From Pyrenophora tritici-repentis (taxonomy: Eukaryota; Ascomycota; Dothideomycetes; Pleosporales; Pleosporaceae): a DNA stretch of 64,000 nucleotides. Under the pieces are notes generated by a model. It had not been told where the DNA came from. It was given only the letters and a program-made list of their open reading frames with translations, and did not search any database. Numbering within the stretch: position 1 is the stretch's first letter; the number at the start of each line of letters is the position of its first letter. Both the position numbers and the translations under genes were made by a program. Where the stretch lies: contig NC_089390.1 in the NCBI RefSeq assembly GCF_003171515.1, positions 2,480,001 through 2,544,000 on the forward strand, given 5' to 3'. Shown piece by piece: positions 10,633 to 21,680 of this stretch.

Positions 10633-11695
10633 TTACGCCAACTTGCCCATGACAAACGGTAAACTACCACTTAACCCTCCATCCACAACCATGGCCTGCG
10701 CATTAACATAGCTCGCCTCATCACTCGCTAAAAACAGCACCATCCTAGCAATCTCATCGGGCTGACCTCCCCTCCTCAGCGGATTCAACTGTCCAATCTT
10801 GCGCTCTGTACCCCGTTGCCTCGCTGCATCATACGTCACCTTTGTCATGCCCGTCTCGATCAAACCAGGACAAATGGCATTGCACCGGATGCCTGTGCCA
10901 GCTAGCTGGTACGCGCACGTCTGCATTACGTTGATGACGGCGGCTTTGCTAGCAGAGTAATCCGTCGTTCCAGCGCTCGCACGCAGACCAGCCACGCTGG
11001 CTGTAGCGATGATACTACCGCCTGGGTATTTCTTCGTGTCAGAAGTTTTAAGCATTGCACGAGAAGCGTGCTTTGTAGCAAGGAAGACGGATAAGGTGTT
11101 TGTACGGAGTACATCCATGAACTCCTTGTCTGAGATTTCCCAGAAGATCTTCGCGGGAGCGATACCCGCGTTTGCGAAGAATACGTCTAGACGTGAGTAG
11201 GTGGTTAGGGCTTCTTGGCAGATTTTCTCGACGGAGGCTTCTTCGGCGGCGTCGAATTGCGAGGTGTGAATCTTGACGGTTGGGTAGAGGGTGCGTAGTT
11301 CTTGGGCGTGTTTGGAGAGGTTGGTGGAGGAGAAGTCGCAGAGGTAGATTGCGAGGGCGCCGTTGCGGGCGAATTGGTGAGCAGAGGCACGGCCGATGCC
11401 GATTTCTGAGTTTGCGCCTGAGGGAGGAGATGGATTAGTTGGGGGATGGGGGTGAAAGGGATGGTTGTTGTACCGGTTATGATGATGACTTTGCCTTTGA
11501 CTCTTCTACACATTGCCATTAGTCTCATGTCTATCTAGATAACGTGTATCGCTCATTGATTCAAACTCACTCGGCACCCAAATCACCGGCTATAGTCTTG
11601 ATTCCTTGCATGTCATCGAATGGCTTGGTCTCAGCTGGAGCTTCATTAAGCTCCTTGCTCAGTCCCTGCTTGTTGATTGTCGGTAGTGGTGCCAT
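10633..11695 (-). CDS. Short-chain dehydrogenase/reductase (classical SDR)
   Basis: Three exons: 11695-11571, a 32-nt exon 11505-11474, and 11417-10633 (GTGAGT and GTACAA donors), giving about 313 residues. A 42-residue lead precedes the Rossmann fold. The splices build GKVIIITGANSEIGIGRASA, the NAD(P)-binding TGxxxGIG motif, split across the second intron. Then come NAG (FANAGIAP), the catalytic Ser region (IIATASVAGL) and YSASKAAV with the catalytic Tyr and Lys. The PGLIETGM and VDGGLSGS stretches are typical of SDRs. The substrate cannot be read; such enzymes oxidise or reduce secondary alcohols or ketones on sugars, polyols, lipids or polyketides. The lead before the Rossmann fold has no clear targeting signal. 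Confidence 0.92.
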
Positions 11696-12006
11696 TACGG
11701 GTTCCTCGTCTCATGAACGATCAAAAGTCTAGACGTATGAGAAAGGCTGAAGTACACGTTGGGTCTTAAATAGGTAGTACCCGAGTTAAGGATGTCTTGG
11801 CAAGATGCCGAGGTAAGTCCAACTGACGCAGGTCCTCCGCGGGGTCATCGGCCGGCCCGTGAAACATGCCTGCACGACTAGCTTGGTCACGAAAGCTCAC
11901 ATAGCGACATTGTGGGGAAAATACGATTGACATGGTATTACCTTCTTATACTGTTTTTGTATGCAGAACAGCCTTAGCATTGCCCACATATATATGAACC
12001 AATAGT
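11696..12006. other. Spacer between CLF1 3' end and SDR promoter
   Basis: About 310 bp, with CLF1 reading toward it and the SDR reading away. It includes the SDR promoter. I see nothing else in it. Confidence 0.5.
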
Positions 12007-14116
12007 CTACTCGCCATTTCCATCTGCACTCTCTCCATTTCCTCCAGCCGCAGCTTGAGCGGCCTGCGCCATCTTCCACTTTTGCGCATTCGCCATGAGT
12101 CTTGCCAATTTCGCCGCACTCTCGTCGTCTGCAGGGAACACATAGTCCACATACTCCTCGAAACTGTCGTCGTCCAACTTTCTTCTCTTCTTAACCTTGC
12201 GCGGCATCTGTTTCTCAATCTTCTCCTTGTCTTCTGCACTACCATGAACATCCTCAAACGACTTCCAGGCGCTGAGAAGGGCAACGCGGTCTTCTTTGAG
12301 CTCGTGTTCCTTGAGACGTGTGTGGGCACGCGTGAAGATTTCGCGAGCACGTGATTTGGCGGCCTCGCTGATCGTCTCGTCGTCTTCGGCAGTGGTCTCA
12401 TCGGGCACGCTGAGTTCAAACTGTGCCCATGAAGTCCATACCTTGACGTGGTCCGTCTTCTGCAGCAGACGCTCGTATAGTGCACGAGTGCGTTCGTACT
12501 CGCCTTCACCTTCTTCGAAGTCTATGTAGGATTTCCAGACCAGTTCAGGCATGTCTAGCTGCGGCTCCTCCACGGCAAGCTCGAAGATGGCGCGTGCGCG
12601 TTCAAGGTCATCAAGACCACGCTCTAATTCCGCAAACTTGATCCAGGTCTGAGAATTCGATCCGTTCCACTCAATGTATTTGGTATAGAGTTGCCGGCAA
12701 CGGTTGAACTCGAAAAGCTTCATTTCCAACTCAATGTAGCCTTTGAACAGTTTGTCCTTTGGGCACATGCCCAGACTCTGACCCAAGAGCTTGCGTGCTG
12801 TTGTAAGTTGGCCCTGCCTAACTTCAAAGTGTGCAAACATCAGCCATACTTTGGCAAAAGTGAAGCGCTTGTGCGGAAGCAGGCGTATGCACTCTTGATA
12901 TATTTGGCGTGTCCGCTCAATGTCGCGTGAAACAGTCTCCTCATAGACGGCATAGAACAGCCAGAGATAGATGTATCGTCTCCAATGGCGCTTCTCCTGT
13001 GTCGGTGGTATCTGTGCAATCGCTCGCTCGTAAATGTCTCGCACTCGGTCCTGATTGCTAGATGTCTCTTCTAGCCGTGCAAAGTCGACCCATGCATCGT
13101 AGTTTTTGGGATTCTCTTTCACCTGCTCTTCATAGTGAACCCGGCGTTTCGACAATATAACGTCTTCAATACCGTCCCGATCTCCATACTGCTTCTCAAA
13201 GGTCGTAAAGGCCTTGTGCAAATTGACAGACTTTGATCGTGGCATACGATCCAGAGCAAACTTGTAAATGGCTCGGGCTCGTTCTAGCTCCTTAAGCCTC
13301 GCTTCGAACTTGGCGTATGCCATGAATAGCTTCTCGTCCATGAAGTCATCGCCAAGTGTGGTAACAGCTGTTCCGTAAACGTCGCGTACAAGATCGCTTG
13401 TGCCATTCTCTTCCTCAAACTTGGCCCATTTAATCCAATTCTTTGGCTCGGGATGCACAACGGTAAATCGCTCGAATATGGCTCGACATCTCTCGAATTC
13501 ACCGTGTCTCTTTTCCAGCTTGATGTATGAACTCCATGCTGCCTCTTCGGGCTCCCATTGCATCCAGCGTTCGAAAACAGACCTTGCACCATCGATGTTG
13601 CCGAGGGTCTCCTCCATGTAAACCTAGTTATTATTGTCAGTCACCTATACACAAATATTTGAAACTGCCTGGACCACTTACATATTTGTACCATAACTTA
13701 TCAACTCGCGGAAGAATGGTGACGGCACGATCGAGGAGGTTGCGCGCATGCTGGACGTTCCGATGCTTCATTTCAGACTCAATATACCGCAACCACAGGG
13801 CCACGCTTGTCGAGTCGACATCGAGGGCTCGTTCGAAGATGGAGCGTGCACGTCTGAATTCCTTCTGTTCCAATTCCCAGGCAGCATAGCGCATCCAGTT
13901 GTTCATGTTGATGCGGTTCCGCCGCACATAATCCTCAAATTCCTTGCGCTTCCTGCCCTGGAACTCGTGCAGCTCCTCCAGATCAGCAAAGCGCTGCGTT
14001 GGCGCTTTAAGCTTCTCATCTTGACGGTCGACGGCTTCTCGTAGCAGCTGCTCTGCGCTGATCTGTATGGGCGCCGCCGCAAGGTTTTTGATACGTGGAG
14101 CAGATGTCTTCTCCAT
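12007..14116 (-). CDS. CLF1: Pre-mRNA-splicing factor CLF1 (crooked-neck, HAT repeats)
   Basis: Two exons, 14116-13682 and 13623-12007, joined by a GTAAGT...TAG intron, give 683 residues, the usual length of the family. The protein is an array of about 15 HAT (half-a-TPR) repeats with the pattern W-x-x-Y-x-x-x-E...ARSIFERAL, for example [20 protein letters not shown] and ARAIFELAV. The N-terminus contains the conserved [23 protein letters not shown] stretch, and the C-terminus is basic ([11 protein letters not shown]). CLF1/Syf3 is a scaffold of the Prp19-associated (NTC) complex in the nucleus that helps bring U4/U6.U5 tri-snRNP onto the pre-spliceosome. It sits head to head with PRP31, a tri-snRNP protein. 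Confidence 0.97.
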
Positions 14117-14691
14117 GGTTGAATCAAGGTGTGGTATAAGATGTGATGTGCGCGGAGGTGGGAAGCAAAGACGCTATGCGCGTCTTCGGTAGACGGGAGG
14201 AAAGTTGCACCTGGGTGATGTTGACAGAGAAAGTCGACGGAGCTCGGCTCAGGCTGCAGGATTGTCGGACAACCGACTGTGAACGAGTCAATACAACCGC
14301 CTTCTTACCAGAAGCTTCACCGAGTAGATGATGAATATGTAAAGTGTTGCACCCAACTTTGACAACTTGAGAACGCGACTGCCTTAGCGCAACTTCCTTA
14401 GCGCAACTTTTACCTGCGCGCCAAGGACCTGTACTCTCACGTCACTGCCGCGCAACTCCCTCCACTCTCCACCACACTCGTCTCTCGCCCTCACCAACTC
14501 GACCGGTGGCCAATTCCGGCAAGAGGTACGTATACCACTGCGCGAAACCGAAGGACACTACTCAACCCAACTTTACTAGGAGGGCAACCTCTGGCCGCCG
14601 TCGCGACTGTTAAAAGTCTCACCACTCTACTGCCCTCCACCTCCCACAAATATCTGTGAAAAAGTAGCGACATTCCCAAGATCGCATCAAT
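14117..14691. promoter_or_regulatory. Shared promoter region between CLF1 and PRP31
   Basis: 575 bp between the two start codons, the only space available for both promoters. It contains a direct repeat CTTAGCGCAACTT (copies near 14381 and 14396) and CT-rich tracts near the PRP31 side. No TATA box is evident. Co-regulation is an inference. Confidence 0.6.
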
Positions 14692-16388
14692 ATGGCGACG
14701 CTAGAACAGGAACTTCTCGCCGACTTTGCTGAGGATGAAGATCTTCAGGATCTTGAGAATGATTTCGGAGGCGGGTCTGGCGAGGACGATGACATGGTAG
14801 ACGAGGAGGCCGAGTACAGGCAGAAAGAGAAGGACAATGACAGCAAAGCTGAAGCCGACATAAAATCCGCCCAGCAACTGAAGATCAATCTCGAATCTGT
14901 CCTTCAGCGCATTGAAGAAATCAAGGACAAGATGGACATTGTGGAGGGTGAGTCTTTTGAGGACTCGCCGGATTACAAGCTCCTCACAGAGGCCAACGAG
15001 TACTCTACACAAATCGACGGCGAAATCGCTACCGTACACAAGTTCATTCGCGACCACTACTCGGCCTTTTTCCCGCATTTGGAAGATCTACTCAAAAACC
15101 CCGTCGTCTACGCAAGGGCATGTTTGGTTATCGGTGGTGGACCTCTGGACAACATCAAGAACATTACGCCAAAGTTGCGAGGAATTCCTGAACTCGATCC
15201 TGCCCTGATCATGGTAGTGGAAATTGAAGCCACGCGTGTCGAAGGAAGGCTGCTTGATGAAGCTGAGCTCTCTCTCATATCAGATGCTTGCCACCTGTTG
15301 CTTGAGTTGAATGACGCGAAGAAAGTGATTCTGCAATTCGTCGAGTCTCGCACAGCCGTTTTTGCGCCCAACCTTACCGCATTGATTGGCAGTCTGACAG
15401 CAGCTCATCTGATCTCATATTCAGGAGGTATTACCAACCTTGCGAAGACGCCCGCTTGCAACATCGCTCCTCTAGGTTCGACCAAGGTCTCCGGTGCTAC
15501 CATCGGTCTTTCCAACATCGGCTTGAGACATGAGGGCTTTCTATACCACAGTGATATTGTACAGAACGTGAGGCAAGATCTTAGGAAACAGGCTTTACGT
15601 ATCGTCTCCGGCAAAGTTATTCTGGCAGCACGAGTCGACGCTCACTCCGGCTCTCACAACGCCGACATTGGCATGGATCTGAGAAAGGAATGCGAAAAGC
15701 GCATCGACAGACTCAGTGAAATACCCGCAAACCAAAAAGGCCAACGAGGTAAGTTTGTTCTGGATCACATAGACAACATCAGCACTAACATTTATTAGCC
15801 CTGCCTGTCCCTGACGAAAAGCCCTCCCGCAAGCGTGGTGGCAGACGTGCCAGAAAGGCCAAAGAAGCAACCGCAATGACGGAGATCCGTAAAGCCCAGA
15901 ACCGCATGACGTTTGGCAAGGAAGAAAAGGAAGTTGGCTACGGCGACTCAGTCAAGGGAATGGGCATGATTGGAGCAACCGACACAGGCCGTCTCCGCGC
16001 GCAACAAATCGACCCCAAAACCCGCGCCAAACTTTCAAAGAAGAACCCAGGTTGGGGCGGCGATACCACCCTCGGCGCTGCTTCCTCGCTCAAAGGTTTC
16101 GGTGCAGGTGGTACGGCGACGAGTCTGCGCGCTCAGGGCTTGCGGACTGGTGGTGTGGGCCTCGGCGGTGGCGCAGGAACGAATTCGATTGCCTTCACGC
16201 CTGTTCAGGGTCTTGAGCTCGTAGATCCCAAGGCAAGGGAAGAGATGAATCGGAAGCGCAAAGCGGATGATGATCGCTGGTTCAAAGGTGGAGCATTCAC
16301 GCAGCTCAATGGAAGCAGTTCCAAAGTTGACGCTGGCGGGTTCAAGGTCCCTGCGCTGCCGATGAAGAAGCCTAAGACGGATTCTTAG
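14692..16388 (+). CDS. PRP31: U4/U6 snRNP protein PRP31 (Nop domain)
   Basis: Two exons, 14692-15748 and 15799-16388, joined by a GTAAGT...TTAG intron, give about 548 residues. The N-terminus is acidic. A helical NOSIC-type region follows (residues ~75-210). Then comes a Nop domain (~240-360) with ACNIAPLGSTKV, GLRHEGFLYHSDIV and RIVSGKVILAARVDAH, the hallmark of Prp31, Nop56 and Nop58. The second exon is basic (KPSRKRGGRRARKAK) and ends in a Gly-rich tail, as in Prp31 rather than the nucleolar paralogues. The family binds the U4 snRNA k-turn together with Snu13/15.5K and holds the U4/U6.U5 tri-snRNP together in the nucleus. Confidence 0.97.
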
Positions 16389-16925
16389 GTACCGGGAGAC
16401 AGATGGGGATGAGCATTATTGGCGTTTTCATGGCTATTTGGGATTGCATTGTTTGGAGTTTAGGCTTCCTTGGCCGGGACCACCACATGGGGAGGAGACT
16501 GATGGGTGGATGGACACTAGCGTCGCTTCATGAGGAGTGAGTGAGTGTTAGTCACGACCGTGCAGTCATCCATTAGCCAGCGTGTATAACCTGATCAAAT
16601 CTGAAATAAATCTCAAGCACGAAAGCTTTTCACCATGAGTACACATGCAGGTGTATACACGCTACAAACAAGCCCGTTCGCATATCGTGGTCTACCATGG
16701 TGATAAGGTAACCTGTATATCAAGCCCATCTTCCAAGATAGGTATAACAACACATGACAGGTTCCCCATCTATGCCGTCTGCAAGCAAACAAAACGGCCA
16801 CGCAAGCAGTAGCGTGAACACCCCCAGGGTCCTCTCGGTTTCCCGTCTTGGATCCCTATTTGCCAAATGAAGTGACGGCAAACGGACAAATTACCGTGTT
16901 GTTTTCCCATGACCTCACACATACC

Positions 16926-16935
16926 TGTACCGGTA
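16926..16935 (+). promoter_or_regulatory. TGTACCGGTA palindrome-core motif, copy 1 of 3
   Basis: The palindromic core TACCGGTA recurs at 18522-18531 and 18577-18586 in the same intergenic region. CGG half-sites facing each other are a common binding pattern for Zn2Cys6 factors, so autoregulation by the downstream regulator is possible but unproven. Confidence 0.3.
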
Positions 16936-18521
16936 TGTGCAAACGCAATTTCGCGTGACCGTATTTGCAAATGGGATTACAATAAGATACATAAGACAGC
17001 TCAGACGGCGTCGTACGATGATGATACTACCCCATCTGCTGGTCACGGACCTGTCATCAGTCATTTTAAAACACAAGCCTTAGAACTGTCATTCTCACCG
17101 GACGCGACCGACCAGCCAACCAGTCAGCACTCCGCGCAAGGAGAACCAAGAAGAAAAATACAGGACAAGCGCAGCGTCACAATAGGGGCAGTCTCGAGCA
17201 GCGAGAACTCTAACAGAAGAAAAGGGAAGGATTTACGATCCGAAATCATATCGTCGGTTGGTCGTTCGTTGGGGGCCTTCCCGCACAACCTTCCTTTGCT
17301 TCGTTTGAGCGTTCTCGAAAATGGCGGCGTTTGCGTTACGGGGGGGATCCCTGACATTGTTAGGGGAGGGGTGGGAAAAGGCGAGGTGCGGGCTCGGTTC
17401 TTTCTCGTGTAATGGGCAGCGGTTGCAGAGATAAACGAGATCTTATCATGTCATGGGCGCGCGTGTTGGGGCGCATTGGAATGGTTTTGGGTTTGCTTGG
17501 GGGTAGGTATGGACGGATGGGATGGATGGATGGGGCAAATGATGCTGGTGGTGTTTGCATATCTACGAGGACGTTCCAAGTACGTATATACAGGGGCCTG
17601 TGAGGCTGCAGCGTGGTATGCATGTGGGAATGCTGAGTATGTGCATTCTTACAACGACCTTTCTTACCTGCATTTCGCCTTGTCAGCCCTAGGGTCGGGG
17701 GCGGTTTGCCTGTGTCACGTTGAGGTCCCGTCGGAATGTGTTATCTCCCAGCCAGCTGTTTCCGACGCTGATGAGATGCCGAGGAGGGTGGTGAGCGGAC
17801 CGACCAGTACATGCCTCGACACGTGTTGGATGACCTTGTAGTGCGACCTGTTCGTCAAGGCGACGACATGGGGTCTTCCGGTTGATGCACCGGCTACAGG
17901 TTGGTCACACTCACACGCACCCCCCGTCAGGAGCCACAACTTTGTCGGGATATGATGTGCAAAGTGTGGGTTGATTTATCCGCGCATAGCCTCCTCTTGG
18001 GTTGGCCACTGGGGGGTTTGTGTTTTTAGGGTGCTGAGTCTAGGTTTGGCACGACTTGCATCATGACTAGCGACATGGGCAGTGCGGGTAAATGGCCGGG
18101 GAAAATTGATTCTGCGACGGACGGAGGGGTGCATCTTTTCTGTCAGCAAATCCCGGATGGATAGAGCAGTACTGGGTAGGATGTGACGACTGCGACGGCG
18201 CTCGGTGCGCGAAAGGGAAGCCGGGCCGCGAACTGGACACAGCTGCTGCAGTCTAGAAATGGCGTCCCCCCGTTGCGGGACAGGGCGCCAGTTGTCAGCC
18301 TGCAAACCCATCCAGGACGTCCAAAGGCTTTCTAAGCGAGGATGCGAGCTTTGGCAGGGGAGTGACCTTTTCGCGTTCGAGAAGGTTGCCGCTCGCGCCG
18401 GCTGCGCCGGGACCCAGGTACGGTGCGCGCAATCAGCCTTAATCAAAGTTTTTTCTTTTCTTTGCAGCCCCGGCTGGCACCCGTCGACATGCTGTGTATG
18501 CGTGATGGTGCTCTACCTATG

Positions 18522-18586
18522 TGTACCGGTAGGTCATGGTTCGCCTGTCGTCACGTCACAGACGATTGATCCTGCATGTACCGGTA
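18522..18586 (+). promoter_or_regulatory. Pair of TGTACCGGTA motifs, copies 2 and 3
   Basis: Two exact copies (18522-18531 and 18577-18586) with start points 55 bp apart, about 1.1 kb upstream of the Zn2Cys6 start codon. See copy 1 for the reasoning. Confidence 0.3.
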
Positions 18587-19620
18587 CCCAGCTAGACATG
18601 CACGGCAAGGCTGGCGGGAAGGCGTCTAGGCAAACTAGGCAATTAGGCGACTCTTGCGAGAGGAAAAGAACGGGGAGTAGGAGTGGGAGTGGGAGTGATT
18701 ATTACGGGTCTGATTGCAGAAGACTGGGTCAGCCAAGGGTGCAGCGTCCAGAAGCGGGAGCAGGCCAGCCTTCACGTGACGGCGCCCAAAGCAGCCTAGC
18801 GCCTGCCGTCTCAAAAGCTACTTCTTTTTTTCCAGGCGGTGTCCGACGTCTCTTTTAGCCATTTGCCAGCAGGAAAATAGGGCGCGGTCACGCACAGAAA
18901 AGCTAAAAAAGCCCCCCCCCGAAAATCGCACAAAGATCCAGGAGACGTCCCCGAGCTCGACGTCAGGACTAGCAGTCGACTACTCCTACTGTAGATACCA
19001 GCCTACTACCCTGCTCGCTACCTTCCGCTCAAGCGAGAACTCGCTTGTAAGTCAGAGTCCCGTTCCCTTCATCATGGCACCGACTGCTGGCTGCTGCACT
19101 GCCACATGCACGCTCATTACCTGCTAAAGGCGGCTAGCGATGCATTGGCGTCCTGTCGCCCGCCCTTGGGGGTGCCGCTTGGTGCGTCGAGGGCATATCG
19201 CGCATGCAAGACGTGTTTTCATTCTTGATTCGGGCGCCCCTCGCCGCCGCCAGCACTTGTTCTCTCCCTTGTCAGGCAGTCATGTAGCCGTGGGCGTAGT
19301 AGTTTGGCCAGCGCGTTAATCTATGCCGCAGTCTTGGTCATATAACCTCACACAACACGGACGTGTACTGTACCGCACCGCCTATCGTCTATTGCCCACA
19401 GCGACTGCGTGCACTGCGCCGTGCAGCCAGCGCCGCGGCGTCTTACCGAGCGGCCAGGCCCCTGTCCGCGGGCCAAAACGCCCTCGCCAACTCAGCTAAT
19501 CCCAGTTCCTTGCCGTCCCTCTCTTCCCATCTGCCTCAAGCTTTCTAGCGCCTGCGTGCTCGACAAAGTCAACCCAAACACCTGTCTTGCGCCCCGGCGG
19601 CCAGCGTCCATTGCTAGCCC

Positions 19621-21680
19621 ATGTCGCACGACTTTGCACACCAGGTCAACGCGCAGCCATACTCGCCAGCGCCGCAGCACTTTCCACACCCAGGCATGGC
19701 CGATCCCAACATGCAGTCGCGACAGCAGACCGTCGCCGCCTATCCTTCACCGCACTCGTATCCCTCGCCCTCGATGCAATCCTCTTACACGTATCCCCCG
19801 CCCCAAGGCCAGCAGAGCAATGAAGGCGGCTACCGCAGCTCTCCCCAGGGCGCAAACATGTCGCTACCGCCCCTCAATCTGCCGCCAATTCGTGTGCAGG
19901 ACGGCCAGCAACCGCAGGCGCAACAGCAGCCCCAGCAGCAACCCATGGGCTCGCCCCTCCCTCCGCCGCAACAGCAGCAGCAGCAACAGCACCAAATGCC
20001 CCAGTATTATGCTCACCCAGCGCATGCGCAGCCTGGCCCGCCCATGATGGCCAACATGGGTCCGCAGTTCAATTCCATGCGCTACCAGCTGCCGCCTCAG
20101 CCCGACCAGCGCGTTCTGTCTGGCGGTCGTCACAAGAAGGAGATCAAGCGCCGCACAAAGACGGGCTGTTTGACGTGTCGCAAACGTCGAATAAAGGTGA
20201 GTGAAAAGTCCATGGTACGCGGTCGACGACGCGACGCGAGAGGAGCTATTGCCTTGTCGCTTGCTTAACCGAGCGAGAAACCTTGGATCCTACCTCTTAC
20301 CTCGATCGTCTAGCTGACCAAACTCCATAACAGTGTGACGAGGCGCATCCCATGTGCAGAAACTGTCAGAAAAGTAAACGTGAATGCTTGGGCTACGATC
20401 CCATTTTTAAGCAGCAATCCGGCCCAGCCCAGATACAACCTGCTCCCAATTCCGCGCCTGCTCCCCACGCCACAAGTGCTCCCCCCGCCCCTGCCCCGGC
20501 TTCAACCTACAGCCAGAGCCCCGTGCCCCAAGGCTACGCTCCTGCCTCGTCTGCCGGCTACGCCGCTGCCGCTCCTGCCACAAGTGGGGAACATCACCAG
20601 CCCAGCTTCCACGCCATTGATCCTGCACTTGCACAGGCAGACTCGGCTCTTCAGTCACAGCACTATAACGGTGTGCATGCCATGGATCCTGCTATGAGAG
20701 CTCCGGGCCCTGCATTCCCTCCACCCGGGCCGCCCATGAAAGGTTGGTGCACACACTCAAGTCACATATTTTTTTTATATTAACCCAATTATCCAGGCAA
20801 ACGATTGACCATGTCGGAAACCTTTGCCATATGTAACCACAGCCCGCCAGACGTTCCTCAGCGTACTTCACCTGTACCCCGTGAAATCGACGAAGAGTTT
20901 ACCCGCATCTTCGTCAACGACTATCTAGCAGGCCTCGACATGATTCTAGAAACCAATTGGTTCTCGACAAGCAGCAATGCACTCAATAGAGTCTTCTCAG
21001 ATCGTAGCCTGCACGAAGAAGCCGCTTTCTTCACCGATACCATCAAGTACAAGACATCTGATGCCGACATGGGCGGCGTCTTTAGTCAAGAAGCTAGGCT
21101 GCTGTGGCACCTGCTCGGCACTTGCAAGCACAACACTCCATCCACTAACGGGTCGGTACCCGAAAGTGATGACCTCTTGTTACGAGAAGCTCGAGCCCGT
21201 TTCGACATCCTCGAAGCTCTTCTGACCAATCATAATCTCGACTCCAACCCCATCCGCCAGCTCACATACCCTGCTGGGCTCGACGATGAGAAGAGAATGG
21301 AGATCGATTTTTGGCAGCATCTGGGCGATTTCGTCCTGTACTCCGACGCTGACAATGCGCCCCCTGGTGCTGCTGATAACGCACTCGCCGTCCTCCGAGG
21401 AGTATTACGCATGCACGAGGTTCGTGACGCCATCTACTCGATTGCCGTTGCGCGTCACTATGGCAATCGCATTGGGGGCTTCCCCAACAGTCTACCTGCC
21501 CCATCGACACACCATCCTGACAGCGACCTAAGCAAGCTTACCATCGCCATGACGTTCATCAGCCACGAGAGTCGCGCCGCTACCCAACAGGTACTCGCAC
21601 GTATCTGTGACATGGCCATGGTCTCGTGGAATGTCTCACGAATGCCATCAAATCATCAGCCCGGTGTTTTCCTACAATGA
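19621..21680 (+). CDS. Zn(II)2Cys6 transcription factor
   Basis: Three exons: 19621-20196, 20334-20742 and 20797-21680 (GTGAGT and GTTGGT donors), giving 622 residues. The first 170 residues are rich in Gln, Pro and Tyr, with poly-Gln runs. The binuclear zinc cluster straddles the first intron: TGCLTCRKRRIK | CDEAHPMCRNCQKSKRECLGY, with all six Cys in place (C-x2-C-x6-C-x5-C-x2-C-x6-C). Another Pro/Ala-rich linker follows, then a helical region starting FTRIFVNDYLAGLDMI that resembles the C-terminal region of fungal regulators. The cluster resembles the group annotated as OefC/Moc3-like regulators of development; that link is from memory and tentative. The final few residues after the helices are short, so a missed 3' exon is possible. 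Confidence 0.93.

Larger units (their letters stand above)
16389..19620. other. 3.2-kb gene-poor region upstream of the Zn2Cys6 regulator
   Basis: No supported gene. Open frames exist (for example around 16909-17412 and 18205-18858, plus), but their composition is not protein-like and no splice partner extends them. Three exact copies of TGTACCGGTA occur (16926, 18522, 18577). The final ~600 bases are C/T-rich and look like a long promoter and leader for the transcription factor at 19621. Long leaders are common for fungal regulators. Confidence 0.5.

Noticed and set aside
16909..17412. 167-residue plus-strand ORF
   Set aside because: No recognisable domain, mixed composition, no splice partner; it lies in regulatory-looking sequence.
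18205..18858. 217-residue plus-strand ORF
   Set aside because: Low-complexity GSGSGSGS-type content and no family resemblance; probably chance in GC-rich leader DNA.
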